Assembly: GCA_964577295.1 (NCBI GenBank)
Contig: CAZNYN010000044.1
Location: 1-16,279, forward strand
Direction: 5' to 3'
DNA from: CAZNYN01 sp964577295
GTDB lineage: Bacteria > Synergistota > Synergistia > Synergistales > Synergistaceae
Length of the DNA: 16,279 nucleotides
In this document: piece after piece, positions 7,300-15,580 of the stretch
Position numbering within the stretch: position 1 is the stretch's first letter
Layout: the number at the start of each line of letters is the position of its first letter
Made by a program: the position numbers and the translations under genes
The notes under the pieces: generated by a model
Told to the model about the DNA's origin: nothing
Seen by the model: the letters and a program-made list of their open reading frames with translations, nothing else
Databases searched by the model: none

Positions 7300-8673
7300 T
7301 CAGCGGCACCATGAAGGCATAATGCGTGTTATTCTGCGCTTTACGATGTGTCTGTACGTTACGCCTCTGCGCGACCTGAGCTCCTTGCCCATAAAATACA
7401 CAATCGGCAGCAGGAATATGTAAAAATCCCACTTTATCGCCTCGGCTCCCACTCCGAGAAGCTTCAGAGGCACAGAACAGGAAAGGCACCATGGAACCAT
7501 GGGAGCTATGGTAACAAGTGAATTCTCGATATCGAGAGCAAAATCTTCCCGCGAATGTCCGTGTTTTGAGTATGAGCGTTTAAGAAGAGCCGCTGTCATT
7601 ATGCAGGAACTTATTTGGCTGCAGAATATCCCCGATGTGAAGAAGCTCGATATTATGATAGTGAGTGACTCTCCGATACGCATAGTCATTGCGTCTATAA
7701 TCTCATTCAATCTGTGAAGAAGTCCCGAGACAGACAAGATTTTTGAATATGTGCTGGAAATGGAGAGAATGCAGATGATGCTCACCATTGAGGAAAGTCC
7801 GCCTCCGTTCCAAATATCTCCCATAACCGCGTTTTGCGGGTAGTAGCCAAAGACAACGGATTTTGCAATATATGAGAGAGGAAGTCCCTGTACATAAAAA
7901 GCTATGGCGCAGGCTGAGACAGAGCTGACAGCCAGAGCATATTTAACCTTTATCTTCATCAAGGGAAATACAAACATAACAGAGACAGGCAGAAAAGCCC
8001 ACAGGCTTATTGTGAAATCTTCCTTTATGTCCTGCATATACCCTGAATAAGAGACAGCAAGGGGGTTCATAAATGAGAGAGCACAGTAAATTAAAATGCA
8101 GAGCAGAGTGGGCAAAAGAGCCGAAGCAAGCATGCGTTTCACATTTTGGTAGAGATCCGTCTTAGTCAGAGCAGCTACAAGATTTGCGCTTGAAGCTGTG
8201 GGAGAGCACCTGTCTCCGAAATACACGCCCGACAAAATTGCTCCCGCGGCAAGAAGCTCGTTGACTCCGCCTGAGCGTGCTATAGCCATGAGGATTACAC
8301 CCGCCGTTCCGGCAACTCCCACGCTTGTGCCCAGAGCATAGGATATGATGCAGGTCAGCAGGAAAGCGACTATTATAAAAAGTTTGGGTGTTATAAAACC
8401 GACTCCGTAATAGACAAAAAACGCTATTACTCCGCTCATGCGCCACGCCGCAGTGAGAGCGCCTATCAGAAGCAGTATCTCGATAACAAGAAGTGCGTCT
8501 TTGATACCCAACGCGGAAGCCCTTAACACGGTAGATGCCCGGCACCCTCTTGATAAGGCTGCTGCAGAAAGCATAAAGTAGCCCAACAGCATGGCGTATG
8601 CCATAGAAAAGCCATAGATCAGAGATGCGGCTATGGAAGCCGCAAATAGTGCGAATGACAAAAGGAAATACAT
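7300..8673 (-). CDS. NhaC-family Na+/H+ antiporter
   Basis: Polytopic inner-membrane transporter of 457 residues, close to the usual NhaC length. About 11-12 hydrophobic segments cover nearly the whole protein. The diagnostic stretch is AGAILSGVYFGDRCSPTASSANLVAALT (about 142-169), matching the NhaC pattern in which SGAYFGDKxSPLSDTTN is typical. A second conserved hydrophobic repeat follows near FTSGIFCSQISSCIMTAALL. NhaC relatives exchange Na+ for H+ or carry out coupled organic-acid/H+-Na+ exchange, so the substrate is not settled. The C-terminal tail is short and very basic (KELRSRRGVTYRHIVKRRITR). The ribosome-binding site (GAGTGAG) before the ATG is weak. A separate promoter is likely in the 344-nt AT-rich gap upstream. 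Confidence 0.85.
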   Translation of the reverse strand: MYFLLSFALFAASIAASLIYGFSMAYAMLLGYFMLSAAALSRGCRASTVLRASALGIKDALLVIEILLLIGALTAAWRMSGVIAFFVYYGVGFITPKLFIIVAFLLTCIISYALGTSVGVAGTAGVILMAIARSGGVNELLAAGAILSGVYFGDRCSPTASSANLVAALTKTDLYQNVKRMLASALLPTLLCILIYCALSFMNPLAVSYSGYMQDIKEDFTISLWAFLPVSVMFVFPLMKIKVKYALAVSSVSACAIAFYVQGLPLSYIAKSVVFGYYPQNAVMGDIWNGGGLSSMVSIICILSISSTYSKILSVSGLLHRLNEIIDAMTMRIGESLTIIISSFFTSGIFCSQISSCIMTAALLKRSYSKHGHSREDFALDIENSLVTIAPMVPWCLSCSVPLKLLGVGAEAIKWDFYIFLLPIVYFMGKELRSRRGVTYRHIVKRRITRIMPSWCR

Positions 8674-8773
8674 CTAACTCACTCAGCTTTCAAAATATTT
8701 TATCCGAACTCGATGAAAGAGAGGCTGTAAATATAGAGTATCAGCCTGCAAAGTTCAGAAACAAACGGGTCAG

Positions 8774-8803
8774 ATGATACCACTCTTCTCATTAAATGTA
8801 CAA
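8774..8803 (-). promoter_or_regulatory. Candidate sigma-70-like promoter for the NhaC-family gene
   Basis: On the - strand TTGTAC (8798-8803) and TATCAT (8774-8779) are separated by 18 nt, about 100 nt before the ATG. The pair lies just downstream of the recD2 terminator in a very AT-rich gap. Confidence 0.45.
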
Positions 8804-8908
8804 TTTAAATTTTTTTGTTAGTCCACAGCACAAATTAATATTCTGAATATATGGAAGTTATAAAATAATTTTGTATCTTAAAGTATCATAATAAACTTTC
8901 TAAATATA

Positions 8909-8954
8909 TAAAAAATAAGAAGCCCCAAAGTTATTATGATTAGGCCTCTTATTT
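8909..8954 (-). terminator. Intrinsic terminator of the pepA-amidohydrolase-recD2 transcript
   Basis: Read on the - strand, AAATAAGAGGCC (8954-8943) pairs with GGCTTCTTATTT (8923-8912) with one mismatch and an 18-19-nt loop, followed by a T-rich tract TTATTTTTTA. It lies about 65 nt past the recD2 stop. The loop is larger than usual, which lowers certainty. Confidence 0.7.
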
Positions 8955-9017
8955 CATATTATAGTCACTGTTTTTACAAACAATAAATTATTATTGTCAA
9001 TGTATATTGCTTTTATT

Positions 9018-11240
9018 TTATTTTCCTGCGGAGAGTCTTGCGGAAAGTCTTGTCCATCTTCTTCTCGTTTTGTCATTTTTTACTGCGATTGCCAGGGCTT
9101 TTTTTGTGCCCACTATTACTACGAGTTTTTTTCCGCGCGTTATTCCCGTATATAGAAGGTTGCGCTGGAGCATCACGTAGTGCTGTGTCAGTATCGGTAT
9201 GACCACAGCGGGATATTCGGAGCCTTGGGACTTGTGTATGGAGACAGCGTAGGCATGAACAAGTTCGTCTGACTCGGCGAAGTCGTACGAGACAAGGCCG
9301 TTATCCATTTTTACTATGAGCTTCATCTCTTCTCCGTCTATCCTGAATATAGTGCCGATATCTCCGTTGTAGACATCTTTGTCGTAGTTGTTTTTTATCT
9401 GCATGACTTTGTCCCCCTCTTGGAGAACTCGTCCGAGCCGCTGAAGTTTTGCCCCCTGAGCAGTGTTCATTACTTTCTGCAGTTCGGCGTTTAATTTCAT
9501 AGTTCCTACCGAGCCTCTGTGCATCGGGGTCAGAACCTGTATTCCGTCCATTGGGTCAAAACCGAAGCTCTTGGGTATTCTGTCTGTCACGAGAGATTTT
9601 ATTACTTCGAGAGCTTTATCCGGGTCTTCCTGCTGTATGAAGTAGAAGTCCTTTAAGCCGCTTGCGTAGTCTTCGTCAAAATCGGGCATCTCTCCCGCGT
9701 TTATTTTGTGCGCATTTACGACTATTCTGCTCTCGCGCGCCTGTCTGAATATTTCATTGAGCCGCACCGTGGCGCAGACACCGGAATCTATGATGTCTTT
9801 GAGAACATTTCCCGGCCCTACCGACGGAAGCTGGTTGACGTCTCCGACAAGTATGAGGGATGCTCCCTTGGGTATGGCTTTTAAGAGATGGTGGAAAAGT
9901 ATCTGGTCTATCATCGAGGCTTCGTCCACTATGAGGAGGTCACATGCGAGCGGGTTTGTCTCGTCTCTCATGAAGTCTCCCGACATTCCGCCTCTGCCGA
10001 CGTATTCCAGCATTCTGTGTATTGTTTTTGCCTCATGGCCGGTGGCTTCGGTCATGCGCTTTGCGGCTCTGCCCGTAGGAGCGGCAAGCATGACAGTGTA
10101 GCCGCGCGCTTCTCTGATTTTGAGTATGGCGCGTATTAGGGTTGTCTTGCCGGTGCCGGGGCCGCCCGTTATAACCATGACTTGAGAGCTTATCGCAGTC
10201 TTGAGAGCCTCTCTCTGCTGTTCGGCAAGCTCTATTTTCAGTTCTTCCTGAACCCACGGTATGGCGACATCGGGGTTTACGTACTGACCGTTGAAGGGTG
10301 CGGACATTAGTTTGAGCAGATTTTTTGCCGAATTTGCCTCCGCGTAGTGAAAAGCGGGAAGGTACACTGCACAGTCGTCCTCGCCCTCCTCGTCCTTGAA
10401 CCACTCCGTTATGAGCTCTTCGGCGAGGCGCGCATCCTCCACTCCCCTTTCCGCCAGATCGACGGATACGGAGAGAATCTCTGCCGCTTTTTCGGAAAGT
10501 TCTTCGATAGGCACATATATGTGCCCCTCGGATACAAATTGGCTCATTACATGGAGAACCCCTGCCCTTATGCGCAGCGGAGATTCCTTTGCAAATCCCA
10601 TGTTAGCGGCAATTTTGTCGGCGGAGACAAAGCCTATGCCGAATATGTCTATTGCAAGCCTGTAGGGGTTTTCCGTCAGAACTTGAAGCGACGCCGCACC
10701 GTACTGTTTGAAAACTCTTACGGCATATCCGGTAGCAATTCCGTACTCCTGGAGAAAGAGCATTACTTCCCTTATCTCTCTCTGCTCCATCCATGAGCTT
10801 TGTATCATTTCTACCTTTTTGCCGCCTATTCCTGGAATTTCTGTCAGGCGGTCGGGATCGTTGTCCAGTATGTTAAGCGTCTCCGAGCCGAATTTGGCTA
10901 CGATTTTTTCCGCCATAGACGGGCCTACGCCCTTTATAAGCCCCGAAGCCAGATATTTTTCTATTCCGGATTTTGTGGAAGGTGCAGAAGTTTTGCATGT
11001 GTCTATTCTGAACTGGTCGCCGAATTTAGGATGATGCTGCCATCCGCCTGTCATGAAAAGTTCCTCTCCGACCGCGGGCAAAGCTATCGAGCCCACAGCC
11101 GTGACAAGTTCCGGATATCCTTTCACACGAAGACGGAGAACGGTGTAGCCGCTCTCCGCATTTGTGTATGTTATTCTCTCAATCTGACCCGCTAACTGGA
11201 CGGGCTGATTGCTCTGAACTTCGGCATCATCTTTTTTCAT
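9018..11240 (-). CDS. recD2: RecD2-type ATP-dependent DNA helicase
   Basis: SF1B 5'-3' DNA helicase of the RecD2/RecD-like family, found without RecBC and linked to DNA repair and recombination. The 740 residues match the family. N-terminal OB-like domain at about 15-85 (GQIERITYTNAESGYTVLRL); helix-hairpin-helix region at about 95-215 (IKGVGPSMAEKIV, IPGIGGKKVEMI, GIGFVSADKIA). Helicase motifs: Walker A GGPGTGKTT (359-367), LAAPTGRAAKRM (385-396), Walker B LLIVDEAS (435-442), GDVNQLPSVGPG (466-477), the ATP-gated HAYAVSIHKSQGSEY near 680, and NLLYTGITRGKK near 710. It starts 4 nt after the amidohydrolase stop. No good ribosome-binding site is visible, suggesting reinitiation or coupling. The tail is basic (TRRRWTRLSARLSAGK). 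Confidence 0.96.
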   Translation of the reverse strand: MKKDDAEVQSNQPVQLAGQIERITYTNAESGYTVLRLRVKGYPELVTAVGSIALPAVGEELFMTGGWQHHPKFGDQFRIDTCKTSAPSTKSGIEKYLASGLIKGVGPSMAEKIVAKFGSETLNILDNDPDRLTEIPGIGGKKVEMIQSSWMEQREIREVMLFLQEYGIATGYAVRVFKQYGAASLQVLTENPYRLAIDIFGIGFVSADKIAANMGFAKESPLRIRAGVLHVMSQFVSEGHIYVPIEELSEKAAEILSVSVDLAERGVEDARLAEELITEWFKDEEGEDDCAVYLPAFHYAEANSAKNLLKLMSAPFNGQYVNPDVAIPWVQEELKIELAEQQREALKTAISSQVMVITGGPGTGKTTLIRAILKIREARGYTVMLAAPTGRAAKRMTEATGHEAKTIHRMLEYVGRGGMSGDFMRDETNPLACDLLIVDEASMIDQILFHHLLKAIPKGASLILVGDVNQLPSVGPGNVLKDIIDSGVCATVRLNEIFRQARESRIVVNAHKINAGEMPDFDEDYASGLKDFYFIQQEDPDKALEVIKSLVTDRIPKSFGFDPMDGIQVLTPMHRGSVGTMKLNAELQKVMNTAQGAKLQRLGRVLQEGDKVMQIKNNYDKDVYNGDIGTIFRIDGEEMKLIVKMDNGLVSYDFAESDELVHAYAVSIHKSQGSEYPAVVIPILTQHYVMLQRNLLYTGITRGKKLVVIVGTKKALAIAVKNDKTRRRWTRLSARLSAGK

Positions 11241-11244
11241 CGAA

Positions 11245-12876
11245 CTATTTTATATATTTTATCTTTCCGTCAACTACGGTGAGACCAACTGTCATCTTCG
11301 GAAGCTCGTTCTCCGAGACGATAAACGGGTTTTCCATAAATGCCACAATATCCGCGGCTTTGCCCACTTCAAGTGTGCCCCTCATATCGCCCTCTCCGCA
11401 GACGGCGGCCCCTCCCGATGTGTACATGGAAAACGCTTCTATCCTGTCAAGACGCTGCGACGGCATCCAGCCGTATTCGGGCTCGTTGTTCAAATCCTGT
11501 CTGAGTATCGCGGCTCTTATGCCTATAAAAGGATTGAGCATTTCCGTCGGGGAGTCTGAGCCCGCTCCTATCGTTATCCCGTGCATTATAAGGGACTTCC
11601 ATGCGTAGCTCCACCTTGAACGCTCCGCTCCGAGGCGCGACATTACGATAGGCCAGTCGGATGTTACAAATGCCGGCTGTATATCTGCCATCACTCCGAG
11701 AGATGCCATCCTCCTGTATATATCGCTTGCGCCAACCTGACAGTGGACAATTCTGTGACGAAGAGATGGCAGCGGGGCTATGGTCTTTGCTTCTTCGACG
11801 GCGTTGAGACAGCGTTCTATCGCGCCGTCGCCTATAGCGTAGAAGGCTACCTGCATTCCCGCTTCCTGAGCTATGGAGACAAGCTTATTGAGAGCGCCCT
11901 GCGAATGGGCGTATATGCCTCTGTTGCCCGGGTCATCAGAATACTCTTCTCTGAGTGCCGCAGTTCTTGCACCTAAAGTTCCGTCCACATGAATTTTCAG
12001 AGCGCCCGATTTGAAGAAAGATTCTCCGTGCCTCTTATGATTGCCCGCTTCGATAAAGGAACGAAGAGTCTCTTCATCGCGCAGATGCCACTGCTCCGAT
12101 ATACGGAGGGGCATATTGTCCATAAGCTCCATCTGCTCATAGAGCCCGAAAACTCTCTCTATGCTTCCCGCAAGCTCTATGTCATCAGTCTGGACAGATG
12201 TTATCCCTAGACGGGCCATCTCGTCCGCGGCTCTTTTGTACCACCTTGCAAGAGTATCTTCCGTGCATTCCGGTATGTTCAGGCGCGCCCAATTAACCGC
12301 GGCTTCGCTTATCACTCCCGTAGGCTCGCCGTTCTCGTCAGACTGGACAACTCCGCCCGATATCTTAAAGCCCGACTTTATTCCGAGTATCTCAAGAGCC
12401 CTGGTGTTCAGAACAGCTATGTGTCCGCATGAACGTTCAAAAAACAGGGGAATATCCTTTGATATAAAATCAAGGTCGTTTCTGTTGGGGAAACGCTTCT
12501 CCGCGAGATAGTCCTGATCCCATCCTCTGGCAAAGAACCACTCGTCATTTTTTATTCCGTTTTCTTTAAGATATTTTCTGCCTTTGATAATAATATCCTC
12601 AATCGAGACAGATTCTCTCAGATTCAGCGTCTCTATACTGCGTCCCGTAGCCAAAAGGTGGTTATGGGTGTCTGTGAATCCGGGCAGCAGTGCCCTGCCC
12701 TTCATGTCAAGGACAGTGGTCTTGGCGTCACACATGGAGAGGATCTCCTTGTCCGTCCCCATTGCTTTTATTATGCCACCGCGGGCAAAAAGAGCGTCCG
12801 CTCTGCCCGGTGCGGCCATTGGATATATATCGCCGTTTATAAGGGCTATTGAATCATTTCTGGGCTCTGCTGTCAT
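11245..12876 (-). CDS. Metal-dependent amidohydrolase, family 3 (YtcJ-like)
   Basis: Predicted cytoplasmic hydrolase of the amidohydrolase superfamily (Amidohydro_3, relatives of YtcJ and N-substituted formamide deformylase); the substrate is unknown. 543 residues from ATG 12876, chosen because AGGAAG lies 7 nt upstream on the - strand. A longer frame to 13017 would run into pepA. Visible motifs: FTDTHNH with His71 and His73, LKIHVDGTLGARTAAL (Asp298), RHRIVHCQ with His378, and GAGSDSP with Asp441. Oddity: family members usually have HAIGD where this protein has FYAIGDGAIE, so Tyr346 replaces a normally conserved His (codon TAC). The usual RIEHAQ is RIVHCQ here. Activity may therefore be altered. 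It lies 23 nt after pepA. Confidence 0.88.
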   Translation of the reverse strand: MTAEPRNDSIALINGDIYPMAAPGRADALFARGGIIKAMGTDKEILSMCDAKTTVLDMKGRALLPGFTDTHNHLLATGRSIETLNLRESVSIEDIIIKGRKYLKENGIKNDEWFFARGWDQDYLAEKRFPNRNDLDFISKDIPLFFERSCGHIAVLNTRALEILGIKSGFKISGGVVQSDENGEPTGVISEAAVNWARLNIPECTEDTLARWYKRAADEMARLGITSVQTDDIELAGSIERVFGLYEQMELMDNMPLRISEQWHLRDEETLRSFIEAGNHKRHGESFFKSGALKIHVDGTLGARTAALREEYSDDPGNRGIYAHSQGALNKLVSIAQEAGMQVAFYAIGDGAIERCLNAVEEAKTIAPLPSLRHRIVHCQVGASDIYRRMASLGVMADIQPAFVTSDWPIVMSRLGAERSRWSYAWKSLIMHGITIGAGSDSPTEMLNPFIGIRAAILRQDLNNEPEYGWMPSQRLDRIEAFSMYTSGGAAVCGEGDMRGTLEVGKAADIVAFMENPFIVSENELPKMTVGLTVVDGKIKYIK

Positions 12877-12882
12877 TGTAAC

Positions 12883-12888
12883 ACTTCC
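12883..12888 (-). promoter_or_regulatory. Ribosome-binding site that fixes the amidohydrolase start
   Basis: AGGAAG on the - strand, 7 nt before the ATG at 12876, in the short gap after the pepA stop. It argues against the 47-residue N-terminal extension that would overlap pepA. Confidence 0.7.
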
Positions 12889-12899
12889 TAATTTATAGT

Positions 12900-14363
12900 T
12901 TATAAATTGGATATTAAATAAGCTATTGTTCTTGTACCGAATCCGGTAGCTCCTTCGGCATAATAGCCAAAGCGGCTCTTTGCATAGTCCGCCGCGGCTA
13001 TGTCGAGGTGAGCCCACGGGATGTCCTTGCCTACAAAAGCCTCAAGGAACATAGCCGCCGTTATTGCTCCGCCGTAGCGCCCGGCAGAGTTTATAAGGTC
13101 GGCATTCGGCGACTTTATAAGCTTGCGAAGGTTAGGGTCTGTCATAGGCAGTTTCCAGAACCTCTCGCCTGAAGCCGCACTTGCCGCAAGGACTTTCTCT
13201 CCGAAAGCATCATCGTTGGTAAAGAGCCCCGCCGTTGTCGTTCCCAAGGCCACTGCGCACGCACCTGTCAATGTCGCTATATCAACTATCATATCGGGCT
13301 TCAGCTCCGAAGCGTAGCAAAGAGCATCAGCCAAAGTGAGCCTGCCCTCCGCATCGGTATTGTTGACCTCTATTGTCTTTCCGTTGCGCGCCCTTAATAT
13401 ATCGTCCGGTCTGTATGCTGTGCCGCTCGGCATATTTTCCGCAGCCGCTATTATAACAGAGACTTTCCATGGTGTGTTAAGCTCCGCCGCGGCTTTTACA
13501 GCTCCGAGCACCGCGCAGGCGCCGCTCTTGTCACCCTTCATCGTCGTCATGAAATCGGCAGGCTTTATATCAAGTCCGCCGCTGTCAAAAGTAAGTCCCT
13601 TTCCTACAAGGACAATATGCCCCTTGGGTTCGCACTTTGGGTTCCATGTAAGATGTATGAAACGTGGAGCGTTGTCAGAGCCCTTTGCGACAGAGTAGTA
13701 CGCATCCATATTTTCTTTAATAATTCTGTCCTCATCCCAAATCTCGCACTCAAGGCCGAGTTCCTTTGAGAGAGCCACCGCTTTTGACGCAAGAGAAATC
13801 GGCGTTATCACATTGCCCGGTTCGTTTGCGATATCGCGCGCATAGCACTGGGCGCGGGCAAGTATAGAACCTGCCGCAAGTCCGTCAGAGTCGGCATCTA
13901 TTACGGTAAGTTCCGCCGGTACTTTGAATTTATCAGATTCATCGCGTGTTATATATTTGTCAAATCTATAGCTTCCGAGTACCGCGCCTTCCGCCGCGGC
14001 TGCTGCTCTGCTTTTGCCTGTTGCCCCCGGGACATTAACGGCTATGGAAGAATATCCTCTCTCCGCGGCTGAGCGCACCACTTTAAACATTGCCTCGCGC
14101 ACTCTGTCATCGCAGGAAGAATCCTCTTTGCCAATGCCGCACATTACTACACTCTTCACCTTCTTGTCCGCTACCGGCATTATGAGCGAAGTTCCGGCCT
14201 TGCCTTTAAATACTTCGTTAACTATATTCCTGCGGCAGAAATCCCTCATCTCGCCGCGGAGAGGATCTATCGAAACGTTTTCCGGCTCGGACTCATAAAC
14301 CAGTATTCCTATTACCTCTGCCGATTCCGCCGAAAATCCGTCTTCTGCTTTTTTAATATTCAT
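12900..14363 (-). CDS. pepA: Leucyl (cytosol) aminopeptidase, M17 family
   Basis: Cytoplasmic, normally hexameric, two-metal aminopeptidase that removes N-terminal residues from peptides. 487 residues, normal for the family. The variable N-terminal domain covers about 1-165 and the catalytic domain about 170-487. The full active-site set is present: VGKGLTFDSGG with Lys255 and Asp260, Lys267 (DIKP), MKGDKSGA with Asp278, and the M17 signature NNTDAEGRL with Asp337, Glu339 and Arg341. The ribosome-binding site AGGAGGT lies 7 nt before the ATG and is the strongest in the window. It is the first gene of a three-gene unit with the amidohydrolase and recD2. Some PepA proteins also bind DNA, but nothing in the sequence shows that here. 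Confidence 0.96.
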   Translation of the reverse strand: MNIKKAEDGFSAESAEVIGILVYESEPENVSIDPLRGEMRDFCRRNIVNEVFKGKAGTSLIMPVADKKVKSVVMCGIGKEDSSCDDRVREAMFKVVRSAAERGYSSIAVNVPGATGKSRAAAAAEGAVLGSYRFDKYITRDESDKFKVPAELTVIDADSDGLAAGSILARAQCYARDIANEPGNVITPISLASKAVALSKELGLECEIWDEDRIIKENMDAYYSVAKGSDNAPRFIHLTWNPKCEPKGHIVLVGKGLTFDSGGLDIKPADFMTTMKGDKSGACAVLGAVKAAAELNTPWKVSVIIAAAENMPSGTAYRPDDILRARNGKTIEVNNTDAEGRLTLADALCYASELKPDMIVDIATLTGACAVALGTTTAGLFTNDDAFGEKVLAASAASGERFWKLPMTDPNLRKLIKSPNADLINSAGRYGGAITAAMFLEAFVGKDIPWAHLDIAAADYAKSRFGYYAEGATGFGTRTIAYLISNL

Positions 14364-14406
14364 AAAAAATACCTCCTAAAATCATCACTCTAATAATTCT
14401 TTAATA

Positions 14407-14415
14407 ATAATAGCA
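14407..14415 (-). promoter_or_regulatory. Candidate extended -10 promoter for pepA
   Basis: TGCTATTAT on the - strand has the TGn-TATTAT form of an extended -10, about 45 nt before the pepA ATG. No good -35 is seen at the expected distance. Confidence 0.35.
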
Positions 14416-14464
14416 CTATTCAGCATTAAATGTGCCACTATTTATACGGAAAGATACGCTTTTC

Positions 14465-14473
14465 TGCTATACT
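14465..14473 (+). promoter_or_regulatory. Candidate extended -10 promoter for the potassium-channel gene
   Basis: TGCTATACT matches an extended -10 (TGn-TATACT). Transcription would start near 14480, about 40 nt before the TTG at 14521 and too late for a ribosome-binding site to serve the TTG at 14485. No clear -35 is visible. Confidence 0.45.
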
Positions 14474-14505
14474 TACAAAAAGCATTGAGCTCGGGACTGA
14501 CAGCG

Positions 14506-14514
14506 AAAGAGGTG
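14506..14514 (+). promoter_or_regulatory. Ribosome-binding site that fixes the channel start
   Basis: AAAGAGGTG (core GAGGTG 14509-14514) lies 6 nt before the TTG at 14521. The longer frame from TTG 14485 has no such site. Confidence 0.65.
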
Positions 14515-14520
14515 CTCTTT

Positions 14521-15468
14521 TTGAACAAAAACAAAAGAAAACATCTGGTACACTTATATGAGATAGCACTCCCCATATTGGCCCTATCAGCCCTCTTTAT
14601 CCTCATGACATTGGGAGCTTCATACTTCCACCCTAAAAATCAGCCGCTCTCGCTCTTTATATTCAACAACATAATATGGTTGATATTCTTTATGGATTTT
14701 TCCGTAAGGGCAATTCTCTCTTCTGACAGAAGCCATTTTTTCACAAGCCATCTGGCTGAACTAATATCTATTCTGCCCATAATGCCCATAATCCTAATAG
14801 CGGAATGGCTCTACTCCATTCACATGACAGACATCGCCGACACCATACTGAACCTGATTTTTATAGTAAAATTCCTCGCGTACCTGACAAGAACTTTTAT
14901 AATGCAGAGAAGATTTATAAAGACAAACGAGCTTCACTACGCCGCAGCAGTCTCTATGACCGCCCTTGTAGTCTCCGCTGTTCTCTTCGCCAGCTTTGAG
15001 GGCAGAAGCTACGAGGACGGTATATGGTGGGCATTCGTAACAGCCAGCACAACGGGATTCGGAGATGTCGTCCCCAAAACACCCGAAGGACGCCTTGTCG
15101 GAATGTTCCTCATGGTAGTGGGACTCTCGTGCATAAGCATGCTCACCGGCGTCATAGCTGGAAGAATGATGCAGACGGGAACTCTCCGTGCACGCAGAGT
15201 AAGCCCCCATATCACCTTCGTAATACAGCAGCTCAGCAAATTCGACACACTGAACGCAAACGACGTGGAAGAAATATGCACAGTCCTAAAATCCTTAAAA
15301 GAGGGAGAAAAAAACCTTCCCCAAAAAGCCGCAGCAGAATTACTAAAAAAAGGCAGAGAGTTCAGTCAAGTAAAAAACGAAGAAAAAAAGATAATATCAT
15401 GGATAAAAAAGAACTTCACCCCCGACCCCGAGGACGAAAAACTCATAGAAAAGAAAATCATCTCATAA
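14521..15468 (+). CDS. Six-TM potassium-channel-like protein (VIC superfamily)
   Basis: Probable tetrameric K+ channel subunit in the inner membrane. 315 residues from TTG 14521. TM segments at about 12-34, 44-66, 78-99 and 106-128 form an S1-S4-like unit. S5 is at about 140-158, the pore helix WWAFVTAS at 169-176, the selectivity filter TTGFGD at 177-182, and S6 at about 191-214. TTGFGD is a recognised variant of the TVGYGD filter. The S4-like helix has few regularly spaced basic residues, so voltage sensing is uncertain. The C-terminal tail (about 220-315) is charged, Lys/Glu-rich and helical-looking, without a recognisable RCK or cyclic-nucleotide domain. It is transcribed divergently from pepA. 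No intrinsic terminator follows; the gene runs into repeat-rich DNA. Confidence 0.87.
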   Translation: MNKNKRKHLVHLYEIALPILALSALFILMTLGASYFHPKNQPLSLFIFNNIIWLIFFMDFSVRAILSSDRSHFFTSHLAELISILPIMPIILIAEWLYSIHMTDIADTILNLIFIVKFLAYLTRTFIMQRRFIKTNELHYAAAVSMTALVVSAVLFASFEGRSYEDGIWWAFVTASTTGFGDVVPKTPEGRLVGMFLMVVGLSCISMLTGVIAGRMMQTGTLRARRVSPHITFVIQQLSKFDTLNANDVEEICTVLKSLKEGEKNLPQKAAAELLKKGREFSQVKNEEKKIISWIKKNFTPDPEDEKLIEKKIIS

Positions 15469-15491
15469 GCCATGTAGAAACCTTCGGCGAA

Positions 15492-15512
15492 CAATGGGCA
15501 AACCGTTGAAGG
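15492..15512 (-). repeat. GGCAAACnnTTGAA repeat, copy 1
   Basis: GGGCAAACCGTTGAAGG followed by AAAAACC, a diverged copy of the unit at 15541 in the same orientation about 48 nt downstream. Inverted relative to the copies at 15870 and 16110. Confidence 0.55.
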
Positions 15513-15540
15513 AAAAACCTAGGTTTAGCGGGGGACTATT

Positions 15541-15556
15541 GGCAAACGATTGAAAG
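15541..15556 (-). repeat. GGCAAACnnTTGAA repeat, copy 2
   Basis: GGCAAACGATTGAAAG is the reverse complement, except for one extra A, of the CTTTTCAATCGTTTGCC in the two downstream copies. It lies 24 nt before the MITE-like element. Confidence 0.75.
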
Positions 15557-15580
15557 AAAAACCAAGATTTGGGGCGCTGT

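Larger units (their letters stand above)
8674..9017. other. AT-rich intergenic region between the NhaC-family gene and recD2
   Basis: No coding frame with a plausible start and ribosome-binding site is visible. It holds the recD2 terminator (8909-8954), a candidate promoter (8774-8803), and a small perfect hairpin ACAATAA (8980-8986) / TTATTGT (8991-8997) with a 4-nt loop just after the recD2 stop. Confidence 0.6.

Noticed and set aside
12877..13017. 47-residue N-terminal extension of the amidohydrolase
   Set aside because: It would overlap the pepA coding end, is unlike the family, and the ribosome-binding site AGGAAG sits correctly for ATG 12876.
14485..14520. TTG at 14485 as the channel start
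   Set aside because: It lacks a ribosome-binding site and is almost at the predicted transcription start, while TTG 14521 has GAGGTG 6 nt upstream.
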